In this document: piece by piece, positions 8,162 to 14,761 of the stretch
How positions within the stretch are numbered: position 1 is the first letter of the stretch
Layout of the letters: each line of letters opens with the position of its first letter
Assembly (NCBI GenBank): GCA_040514355.1
Contig: JBEVCF010000116.1
Coordinates: forward strand, 1-21,872
Direction of reading: 5' to 3'
Length of the DNA stretch: 21,872 nt
Source of the DNA: Opacimonas sp040514355
GTDB lineage: Bacteria > Pseudomonadota > Gammaproteobacteria > Enterobacterales > Alteromonadaceae
Notes under the pieces: model-generated
What the model was told of the DNA's origin: nothing
Database searches by the model: none
The model's input: the letters and a program-made list of their open reading frames with translations, nothing else
Position numbers and translations under genes: made by a program

Positions 8162-8914
8162 ATGTCAAATACAGTTGTGATCACCGGGGGAGCCTCAGGT
8201 ATCGGTGCTGCCGCAGCAGAGCACTTCGCTAAGCGCGGTTATCGCGTGGTGATCAGTGATATTAATTCTGATGACGGACACGCCCTTGCACAGCGCTTGA
8301 ACGCGGAATACGGCGCTGAAACGATGGCTTTTTTTAACTGTGATGTCAGTGACAAAGAGGCGGTACAGGCGTTCTTTACCCAAGCCCAAGCGCATTTAGG
8401 CCATATTAGTGTGGCCGTGAATAATGCAGGTGTTGAGTATCCACCGAGTCCTTTACACTTAACCGATGACGCGTTATTTGAGCAAAATATTGATATTAAT
8501 CTTAAAGGCGTTTGGTACTGCATGAAAGCCGTATTGCCCTATATGCTACAACAAGGCCAGGGTAGTATCATAAACTTAGCGTCGGTAGCAGGCTTGCGCT
8601 CCGCGCCAATGATTGCTGGTTACTCAGCGACTAAACACGCAGTAGTGGGTTTAACCAAGTCAGCTGCGGTTGAGTATGCGCGTGCGGGGATCCGGATTAA
8701 TGCCGTTTGTCCCAGTTTTATTGATACGCCTATGGTACAACGCGTCTTAAATGAGATGGATGATAAGGGTAAACGTTCTATCATTGGTGCTAGTCCGATG
8801 CATCGTTTGGGTCAAGTGGATGAGGTGGCCGCTGCGATTGTTTGGTTAGCATCGTCCGAAGCGTCATATATGAATGGACATTGCATGACCTTAGATGGCG
8901 GTATGTTGGCATAA
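8162..8914 (+). CDS. Short-chain dehydrogenase/reductase (classical SDR, NAD-type)
   Basis: This is a 250-residue classical SDR oxidoreductase. The Rossmann motif TGGASGIG is at 8-15. An Asp ends the second strand (VVISD, D33), which favours NAD(H) over NADP(H). NNAG is at 87-90. The catalytic tetrad is N113, S141 (NLASVAG), Y154 and K158 (YSATK). The C-terminal LDGG segment is at 244-247. The start at 8162 follows the ribosome binding site TAGGAG, which overlaps the dehydrogenase stop codon; an in-frame upstream ATG at 8123 lies inside the dehydrogenase gene and lacks such a site. Co-transcription with the acyl-CoA dehydrogenase suggests a 3-hydroxyacyl-CoA or related alcohol as substrate. 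That is inference; the SDR fold does not reveal the substrate. Confidence 0.93.
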   Translation: MSNTVVITGGASGIGAAAAEHFAKRGYRVVISDINSDDGHALAQRLNAEYGAETMAFFNCDVSDKEAVQAFFTQAQAHLGHISVAVNNAGVEYPPSPLHLTDDALFEQNIDINLKGVWYCMKAVLPYMLQQGQGSIINLASVAGLRSAPMIAGYSATKHAVVGLTKSAAVEYARAGIRINAVCPSFIDTPMVQRVLNEMDDKGKRSIIGASPMHRLGQVDEVAAAIVWLASSEASYMNGHCMTLDGGMLA

Positions 8915-8956
8915 CGCTGTCGTGCTACTTTAGAGCAAGAAGTAACTGCTTAGCAC

Positions 8957-9000
8957 AAAAAAGCCCCGAATTGCTCAGGCAACTCGGGGCTTTGGTTTTT
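8957..9000. terminator. Bidirectional intrinsic terminator between SDR and aminotransferase
   Basis: The stem AAGCCCCGAATTG (8961-8973) pairs with CAACTCGGGGCTT (8980-8992) with one mismatch and a 6-nt loop. A T-rich tail (TTTGGTTTTT) follows on the plus strand, and a run of six A (8957-8962) gives a U tract on the minus strand. It sits between the convergent genes ending at 8914 and 9029. Confidence 0.88.
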
Positions 9001-9028
9001 CAATAAACGCAGTATTAAAGCACGTCTT

Positions 9029-10219
9029 TTATAAAACGCTCACCAAGGCTTTAGCAAGGGTTTCTACATTTTGTTGGTTGATCCCTGCAATATTGACGCG
9101 TGATGAGTCAACAAAATATACACTGTGCTCAGCACGGACAGCTTGGACTTGTTCTGGAGTAATACACAAGAACGAGAACATGCCCTTTTGTTGATTAACA
9201 AAACTGAAGTCTTTTTGCGCCCCGTGAGCCGCTAAATTGGTGACCAGCATAGCACGTAGGTCGCGCATGCGGTTGCGCATTGCATCAACTTCATCGACCC
9301 ACATTTGACGCAGTGCATCATCATGTAAAATGATATCCACTAACGCACCACCGTATGAAGGCGGCATGGAGTAAATACCACGGGCAATCGCTTGAATTTG
9401 TGATTGAACAATCGGTTGCATCGCTGTGTTTTGGGTGACCATGACGGCTAAACCGACACGCTCACGATACAAGCCAAAGTTCTTCGAACAGGAGGCCGCA
9501 ATGATCACTTCTGGCACTGACTCTACCATCAAGCGCATGCCATAAGCATCGGTTTCTAAATCATCACCAAAACCCAAGTATGCGCTGTCAATGAACGGCA
9601 ACCACCCTTGTTGTTGGGCAACTTCGGCCACTGCACGCCACTGTTCTTGGGTCAAATCAGCACCCGTTGGGTTATGACAGCACGCATGTAATAACACAAT
9701 GTCGCCTTTTGGTACTTGTTTGAGTTGCGCTAGCATCTCGTCAAATTTGATACTCGCTGTGGCTTTATCAAAATACGGATACGTTTCTAATGCTAAGCCT
9801 GCATTGCCAATCAATGGAATGTGGTTAGCCCAAGTTGGGTCTGAGACCCATACTTTGGCGTTGTCATTACAACGTTTGAGTAGTTCAGCCAAAATACGCA
9901 ACGCGCCACAACCACCTGGGGCTTGTACTGCTGCCACTCGACCTTCTACTACAGCAGGGTTGCCCTTGCCAAGGAGTAACTCCAGCATACCATCGATAAA
10001 CCCTTGTACACCTTGTGGTGTGATATAGGTTTTTGAGGTTTCACTTGCCAGCAAACGAGTTTGTGCTTCTGCGACGGCTTTAACAATTGGGGTATTGCCT
10101 TGTTCGTCTTTATATACACCGACACCAAGGTCGATTTTATGTGGGTTAGTATCTGCTTTAAATGCAGCAGATAAGCCAAGAATGGGATCGGGAGCAAGCG
10201 CAGGTAAAACTTCAAACAC
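9029..10219 (-). CDS. Aromatic/aspartate aminotransferase (class I, AspC/TyrB family)
   Basis: This PLP-dependent cytoplasmic enzyme would transfer amino groups between 2-oxoglutarate and tyrosine, phenylalanine or aspartate. The 396-residue length matches AspC and TyrB. Key residues are W130 in DPTWANH, N183 in HNPTG, D211 and Y214 (DSAYLGF), the PLP lysine K246 in SCSKNFGLY, R254 in YRERVG, and R374 (SSRVNIAG) for the substrate carboxylate. R280, three residues before YSMPP, matches the position of AspC R292, which binds the side-chain carboxylate of aspartate, so dicarboxylic substrates are likely too. AspC and TyrB cannot be separated by eye. The start is GTG, chosen because AGGAA lies 6 nt upstream and the protein begins MFEVLPALAPDPI, as the family does. 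It is transcribed alone, with its own promoter at 10254-10281. Confidence 0.95.
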   Translation of the reverse strand: MFEVLPALAPDPILGLSAAFKADTNPHKIDLGVGVYKDEQGNTPIVKAVAEAQTRLLASETSKTYITPQGVQGFIDGMLELLLGKGNPAVVEGRVAAVQAPGGCGALRILAELLKRCNDNAKVWVSDPTWANHIPLIGNAGLALETYPYFDKATASIKFDEMLAQLKQVPKGDIVLLHACCHNPTGADLTQEQWRAVAEVAQQQGWLPFIDSAYLGFGDDLETDAYGMRLMVESVPEVIIAASCSKNFGLYRERVGLAVMVTQNTAMQPIVQSQIQAIARGIYSMPPSYGGALVDIILHDDALRQMWVDEVDAMRNRMRDLRAMLVTNLAAHGAQKDFSFVNQQKGMFSFLCITPEQVQAVRAEHSVYFVDSSRVNIAGINQQNVETLAKALVSVL

Positions 10220-10253
10220 GAGGGATTCCTAGTTAATTGATAAAAACCCCACG

Positions 10254-10281
10254 ATTATGCCATTAATTCAAGGAATTGTAA
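10254..10281 (-). promoter_or_regulatory. Candidate promoter of the aminotransferase gene
   Basis: Read on the minus strand, an extended -10 (TGG-CATAAT, 10254-10262) lies 16 nt from a weak -35 (TTACAA, 10276-10281). It is about 35 nt upstream of the GTG start. The extended TG supports it; the -35 match is poor. Confidence 0.4.
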
Positions 10282-10311
10282 TTAGTAAATAAGGCAGTTT
10301 AGACCACTTTT

Positions 10312-11067
10312 TTAGACGCTAAAGTGCTCTTTGACGGTATGGGTTAATTCGCCATTTGCATTAAAACTTTTCTCAAACCACACCACGTGTTGTTGCCGGT
10401 CCACGGTGACGACAGTCGAACTGCGCGTGCCATAGTCAGGACTTTGGATAAAAATAGAGGACAGCAGTTTCTCCCATGGTTTGGCAATGCCGGTATCGGG
10501 TAACAAATGGTCTGGGGCTTTGTCGCCATTGCGCAAAATACTAAAGAGGGTGTCATGCGCCAAGCCAAATGGGTTTTGACAAGCTAAATTGAGAGCATTA
10601 ACGCCCAGTTGGATTTTTGGCCATGGCGTATCTAATTTGGCATTAGACAAACCGTAAACACCGGGCTTGAGTGTGTGGTGTTCTAGACTGTGGCTATTAA
10701 ATACGTGCAAGTCGTGTAAGTTACCATATACCAAGTTGTAGCCATTGTAGTGTTCGGCACTCGCTTGTAAGTGTGCGGTAAATGCATCGTCATCGTCTGT
10801 TTGCAGAGCTTGTACGACTAATTCCCCCCGTGTTTTGGCATCAAAGCGCTCACGGCTAGGCGCACGAATATTGGTCAGCGCTGCAAAACGACCATTTTTA
10901 CTCAAACCCATCCATGTACCACCGGCTTGTTCGTCCTTGCCGGCTAAAAATCCTTCTGCCCAAAAATGTGAGGGTGAGGTCAATCGCGCGTGAAACTCAT
11001 CGCGATTAGCAGCAATAATAAGGGGATATTCAGGGTGTTGCTCGACGGCAATGAATAAAATACACAT
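10312..11067 (-). CDS. NRDE/TANGO2 family protein
   Basis: This is a 251-residue member of the NRDE (DUF833) family, homologous to eukaryotic TANGO2. It shows the conserved N-terminal MCIL with Cys2, the family-naming NRDE motif at residues 21-24, and GGTWMGLSKNGRFAALTN soon after. The central YNGYNLVYG and YGLSNAKLDTPWPK segments and the C-terminal YGTRSSTVV are also family hallmarks. The biochemical function of bacterial members is not established; TANGO2 relatives have been linked to haem trafficking and acyl-CoA or lipid handling, so no activity is assigned here. The ribosome binding site is poor (AGGA is 17 nt away), but Cys2 fixes the start. A strong promoter lies about 30-60 nt upstream. 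Confidence 0.9.
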   Translation of the reverse strand: MCILFIAVEQHPEYPLIIAANRDEFHARLTSPSHFWAEGFLAGKDEQAGGTWMGLSKNGRFAALTNIRAPSRERFDAKTRGELVVQALQTDDDDAFTAHLQASAEHYNGYNLVYGNLHDLHVFNSHSLEHHTLKPGVYGLSNAKLDTPWPKIQLGVNALNLACQNPFGLAHDTLFSILRNGDKAPDHLLPDTGIAKPWEKLLSSIFIQSPDYGTRSSTVVTVDRQQHVVWFEKSFNANGELTHTVKEHFSV

Positions 11068-11102
11068 AGGTTAGGCTTGACAGTCCTGTTTGTCTTTGAC
11101 TC

Positions 11103-11132
11103 ATTATATGCACTTTATATATGGTGTTGCAA
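11103..11132 (-). promoter_or_regulatory. Sigma-70-type promoter of the NRDE gene
   Basis: On the minus strand the -10 is a perfect TATAAT (11103-11108) and the -35 is TTGCAA (11127-11132), with an 18-nt spacer. Transcription would begin near 11096, giving a leader of about 29 nt before the ATG at 11067. Confidence 0.65.
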
Positions 11133-11241
11133 AACAGACTATAGTGTCAACAGACAAAAATATTTAATATGTTAGACTATATGCAATAATGCGTTGCACA
11201 TATGCTATTTGTTGTGCCCAGATTTTACCCTGAGATAGACC

Positions 11242-12486
11242 TTGAAAACATACCATCCCCATACACAATTAGTTCACGCTGATCGCATGTCAAATGCCCA
11301 TCCTGATGGCGCTGTGCATGCTCCTGTATCACATTCTGTTTTATTTGATTTTCCTGATGCGCAAGGCATTGTTGATGCGTTTCAAGGTAAACGTATGGCA
11401 CATGTATACGGTCGTTCCTCCAGTCCAACAGCCAGCGCATTACAAGCCGTGCTAACGCAGCAGCATCAAGCCTTGGGGTGCGTTACCTTTGCCTCGGGTA
11501 TGGCTGCAATCAGCAGCTTTATGTTGGCGTTTCTCAAACAGGGTGACCATGTCATTGTCAGTCAGTTTTTGTTCGGGAATACGCGAAGTTTTTTTCAACA
11601 AATAAGTGAATTTGGTGTGGCGGTGAGCTTCGTTGACCCCACTTCTCTTGACGCAGTACAAAACGCACAACAGCCTAATACTCGTTTGTTATTTACAGAG
11701 GGATTGGCCAATCCGTTGACGCAAGTGCCTGATATGCATGCGCTTGGGTCCTGGGCTAAAGCGCAAGGGGTCATGAGTATGGTCGATATTACAATGACAC
11801 CACACGTTATGGCTGATTTTGCTACGCTACCCATTGATATTTTGGTAACGTCGTTGACGAAATACGTCGCTGGGCATGGTCAAGCACTGGGTGGGGCAGT
11901 GTTGGACATGGGCAAATTCGACTGGACGTCTTATCCACATATCGATCCGCGCTATCAAGTTACGGATACAGCTCAATGGGGACTCACGCAATTGCGCAAG
12001 AAGGGACTAAGAGACATTGGTGCGACATTGAGTCCAGAAGCAGCAAGCAGTATTCTAATCGGCCAAGAAACGCTGGCGATGCGTTTTGCCACGATCCAAG
12101 AGAACACGAGTCAAATTGCCAGGTGTCTAGCGCAACACACGCTAGTGGAACACGTATATCATCCTTCATTACCGACACACCCGCAGCATCAACTCGTGTC
12201 TGAGCAATATAATGGTACGGGTGGGATCGTGAGTTTCACTTTGTCTGAATCGATTGATCCAGTATTATTTATCAATCAACTACAACTGATTATTTGTGCC
12301 ACTCATTTAGGTGATACAAGAACGTTAGCATTACCCGTGACCCAAACTATTTTCTTTGAATTTACCCAAGAAGAGAAAGATGCGATGGGAGTAAACGAAA
12401 AACTGATACGTTTATCTGTGGGAATTGAACACGTTGATGACCTGTGTGCTGATTTAATACAGGCGCTCAATTACTTTTCAGCATAA
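11242..12486 (+). CDS. Cystathionine gamma-synthase-family PLP enzyme
   Basis: This 414-residue enzyme belongs to the Cys/Met-metabolism PLP family (fold type I). Members make or break C-S bonds in homocysteine, cystathionine or methionine metabolism; this subgroup has no firm substrate. Visible residues are YGR at 56-58 (phosphate binding from the partner subunit), FASGMAAI at 83-90, D182 in VDITMT (binds the PLP ring nitrogen), and the PLP lysine K207 in TSLTKYVAGHGQALGGAV. The usual Asn after the Asp (VDNT) is Ile here. The start is TTG: an in-frame TAG lies just upstream at 11236-11238, and the next ATG (11287) would remove the conserved HTQLVHADR segment. It is transcribed divergently from the NRDE gene and closed by a terminator. 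No met-type operator is convincing upstream. Confidence 0.9.
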   Translation: MKTYHPHTQLVHADRMSNAHPDGAVHAPVSHSVLFDFPDAQGIVDAFQGKRMAHVYGRSSSPTASALQAVLTQQHQALGCVTFASGMAAISSFMLAFLKQGDHVIVSQFLFGNTRSFFQQISEFGVAVSFVDPTSLDAVQNAQQPNTRLLFTEGLANPLTQVPDMHALGSWAKAQGVMSMVDITMTPHVMADFATLPIDILVTSLTKYVAGHGQALGGAVLDMGKFDWTSYPHIDPRYQVTDTAQWGLTQLRKKGLRDIGATLSPEAASSILIGQETLAMRFATIQENTSQIARCLAQHTLVEHVYHPSLPTHPQHQLVSEQYNGTGGIVSFTLSESIDPVLFINQLQLIICATHLGDTRTLALPVTQTIFFEFTQEEKDAMGVNEKLIRLSVGIEHVDDLCADLIQALNYFSA

Positions 12487-12489
12487 ACT

Positions 12490-12522
12490 AAAAAGCCCTC
12501 ACTTGTCGTGTGAGGGCTTTTT
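12490..12522. terminator. Bidirectional intrinsic terminator
   Basis: A perfect 12-bp stem (AAAAGCCCTCAC / GTGAGGGCTTTT) has a 7-nt loop and a T run on the plus strand; the A run gives a U tract on the minus strand. It lies between the convergent PLP-enzyme gene (ends 12486) and DUF4397 lipoprotein gene (ends 12560). Confidence 0.92.
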
Positions 12523-12559
12523 GCTATTAATGACACATTACGGTTCTGACACTTAACAT

Positions 12560-13930
12560 TTATTGCATGACAAAGTCATCTGCTAAGATCAAACCAACTG
12601 GTGCACCCCCCCCTGTTGCATCAACAGCCAGTGCGGTATAAATTTTACCACCCATCAAACTCAAGGTACCTGTCTCAAGAGCAACAGTGGAAGTGCCAGT
12701 TGGCGTCACTGTCACCACGTAATCACCTGGCGGAAGAGACACATAACCGGTTTCAGCTAAATCGCCTGCAGTGAACGGTACATTAGCAAAATCTGGGGTA
12801 ACAGCGTCAATATTTCCATCTGCTGTGACATAAATATCAACTGCTCCGGCTGCCGGTGAAGCATGGATAATACGGACTTGTGCATCAGTGGCGACATGGC
12901 GTGGCATATCCGTCTGCAGATCGAGTTGGATCCCAGCTAGCGTGTTATTCGCAATCGCGGTATAGGTCATGCCAGCCATCAAAGGCACACTTGCATCATC
13001 GATAACGACAATAGAGTTATCGGCGTCAGCTGCTACATCAATAAGATAAGTTGCGCCAGCGACTTCAGCATAATCTGTGACACCTAGATAAGGAGCACCA
13101 TCAAATAATGTCAATGCATTGTTGGCAATGACATCAACCGCTGGTGCGTCAGCTACGGCATGGATAACACGAATAGCAGCTGGGGTGTTGACGTCACTGA
13201 CTACTGTAGAAGCGGTTTTACCCGCTACTACAAGTTGAACAGGCGAGTCACCCGGTCCCGTATTCGGCGTAGCAGCAACTAAAAGATTTTCCATAGAAGC
13301 TAGTTCAACAGTACCTGAATCGAACACCACAGTGGTTGAACCAGCAGGTGTAATACGGATTTGGTAATCACCAGATGGTACTGCGACCAAACTTGTCGCA
13401 TCTTTATATGATGCAGTCGCAAGAGGTTGTTCTGCAGCAATATCTGCACCTGGAGCGGTCACATAAATGTCAACCGTCGGAGCCGCTGGTGCTGCGTGTA
13501 CAATTTGTACTTGCGTGATACCAGCAACATCTGCTGCCGGACGTGAACCCAGACGCATAAGTTCTAACGTGCCGTCTGCCACACTGCCAACCGCGAGGAA
13601 GTTATACATCACATCGGGGCTAGAACTAAACGTCGTATTGAGAACAGTAGCTTGACCACCTGCGGTATTGGCAATAACGTCAATGGTGTAATTGGCGGTT
13701 GGAATAGTAGCCAAACCAGACGCCATTTGATAATCAACACCAGCCAAGCCACCGAATAGCGCACCATTGGCGTTAATATCTACCGTTGGGGCGTCAGCAG
13801 AGGCATGTACAACTCTGATCATGGACGGGTTTGGCGTACTCGCATCGATTGGGTCGTTTTTGGTATCCGAACCACAGGCGGTGAGTAACACTGAAACAGC
13901 TAAAGCAAAACCTAGTTTTATATGTCGCAT
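12560..13930 (-). CDS. DUF4397-repeat lipoprotein
   Basis: This is a 456-residue exported lipoprotein. The signal peptide ends in a lipobox LTAC with C19, and Gly (not Asp) follows it, so sorting to the outer membrane is expected. After a short linker there are four related beta-rich repeats, each opening with a variant of RVVHASADAPTVDI, at about 38, 141, 253 and 351. Repeats 1 and 3 resemble each other, as do 2 and 4 (both contain DIYVTA and GDYxxxxTPxGxxTV), so a two-domain unit has been duplicated. The composition is rich in A, T, V and D. The start has a good ribosome binding site (AAGGAAA). DUF4397 proteins are surface or secreted and have no established activity; adhesion or polymer binding would be a guess. 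There is no C-terminal GlyGly-CTERM tail. Confidence 0.9.
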   Translation of the reverse strand: MRHIKLGFALAVSVLLTACGSDTKNDPIDASTPNPSMIRVVHASADAPTVDINANGALFGGLAGVDYQMASGLATIPTANYTIDVIANTAGGQATVLNTTFSSSPDVMYNFLAVGSVADGTLELMRLGSRPAADVAGITQVQIVHAAPAAPTVDIYVTAPGADIAAEQPLATASYKDATSLVAVPSGDYQIRITPAGSTTVVFDSGTVELASMENLLVAATPNTGPGDSPVQLVVAGKTASTVVSDVNTPAAIRVIHAVADAPAVDVIANNALTLFDGAPYLGVTDYAEVAGATYLIDVAADADNSIVVIDDASVPLMAGMTYTAIANNTLAGIQLDLQTDMPRHVATDAQVRIIHASPAAGAVDIYVTADGNIDAVTPDFANVPFTAGDLAETGYVSLPPGDYVVTVTPTGTSTVALETGTLSLMGGKIYTALAVDATGGGAPVGLILADDFVMQ

Positions 13931-14081
13931 TGTATTTCCTTGTTGTTAATTGAGTGTTGCTTACGTGACAAAAAATTAACAAGTCCAAAAAAACAACAAA
14001 ATATATTGAACTATTACGTGAGGTTGTTCTCTTAAAGTTACAAGAGAGAATCTTGTGTCCTATGTTTAGTTGAGTGTGTTT

Positions 14082-14109
14082 ACCCCGTATAGCAATATAC
14101 GGGGTTTTT
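14082..14109 (+). terminator. Hairpin with T tail on the plus strand
   Basis: A perfect 10-bp stem (ACCCCGTATA / TATACGGGGT) with loop GCAA is followed by five T (14105-14109). On the minus strand the hairpin is followed by TAAACAC, without a U tract, so it does not look like a normal terminator for the minus-strand peroxidase gene that ends at 14124. No plus-strand gene lies upstream. Confidence 0.6.
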
Positions 14110-14123
14110 CTTGTTTAGGTAGG

Positions 14124-14666
14124 TTACTTTGCAATCGCGCGTTCGATGTCCGCAATGAGATCTTCATCGTCTGGTTTGGTGAATGATGAATAGGAGTCAA
14201 CTAAGTTGCCATCGCGGTCAACTAAATACTTGAAGAAATTCCACTTTGGTGCACGGTCAGCTTTCTCGGTTAACATCCGATATAATGGGTCCGCATCATC
14301 GCCACGCACAGCAATAGGTTCAAACATTGGGAAATTCACACCATAGGTCAGTTCACACACTTCGGCAGTTTTGCCTTCATCGTCAAACTCTTGATTGAAA
14401 CTATCTGATGGGAAGCCCAATACGACGAAATTTTTGTCTTTGTATTGGTCATACAACGCCTCAAGACCTTCAAACTGCGGAGTAAAACCACATTTACTTG
14501 CCGTATTCACAAATAAAATCGCTTTGTCTTGGTACTCAGCACAAAAATTGACGGTTTCTTGTGAATTCAGTTTACGTTTCATAAATTTTAAGATGTCAGG
14601 GCATTCATTTGCCGCAAGTGGGCTGGATAGCGCTAAAAGGCATAATCCTGTGAGTAATTTTTTCAT
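14124..14666 (-). CDS. Exported glutathione peroxidase family protein
   Basis: This is a thiol peroxidase of the glutathione peroxidase family that reduces hydrogen peroxide or organic hydroperoxides. The 180-residue protein starts at 14666, where AGGA precedes the ATG by 7 nt and a signal peptide begins (MKKLLTGLCLLALSSPLAA, cleavage after about A19), so it acts in the periplasm. The peroxidatic site is C59 in NTASKCGFTPQ, an ordinary Cys codon rather than selenocysteine. W142 and N143 in KWNFFKYL complete the pocket, with Q92 probable. C104 in VCELTYGVNFP matches the resolving Cys of thioredoxin-dependent members, so the reductant may be a thioredoxin-like protein. Two more cysteines (C22, C42) lie near the N terminus. 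The gene is divergent from the S9 peptidase. Confidence 0.93.
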   Translation of the reverse strand: MKKLLTGLCLLALSSPLAANECPDILKFMKRKLNSQETVNFCAEYQDKAILFVNTASKCGFTPQFEGLEALYDQYKDKNFVVLGFPSDSFNQEFDDEGKTAEVCELTYGVNFPMFEPIAVRGDDADPLYRMLTEKADRAPKWNFFKYLVDRDGNLVDSYSSFTKPDDEDLIADIERAIAK

Positions 14667-14725
14667 TGTAGCATCCTGTTGTTTGTCGATAGGGTGATTT
14701 GCACACACCTAGTTTTTATGATGTG

Positions 14726-14731
14726 ATTATA
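14726..14731 (-). promoter_or_regulatory. Candidate -10 element of the peroxidase gene
   Basis: A perfect TATAAT on the minus strand lies about 60 nt before the peroxidase ATG. No good -35 is found 16-18 nt upstream of it, so it is either activator-dependent or a chance match in an AT-rich 95-nt divergent region. Confidence 0.3.
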
Positions 14732-14761
14732 TACGTTAATTATCATTTGAGCGTTCATTAT

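Noticed and set aside
11136..11159. MetJ-type met boxes (AGAC repeats 16 nt apart) before the PLP enzyme
   Set aside because: The 8-mer between the two AGAC copies does not match AGACGTCT at all, and the flanking copies match only half.
14490..14492. Selenocysteine in the glutathione peroxidase
   Set aside because: The peroxidatic residue in SKCGFT is an ordinary cysteine codon, and the frame has no internal TGA.
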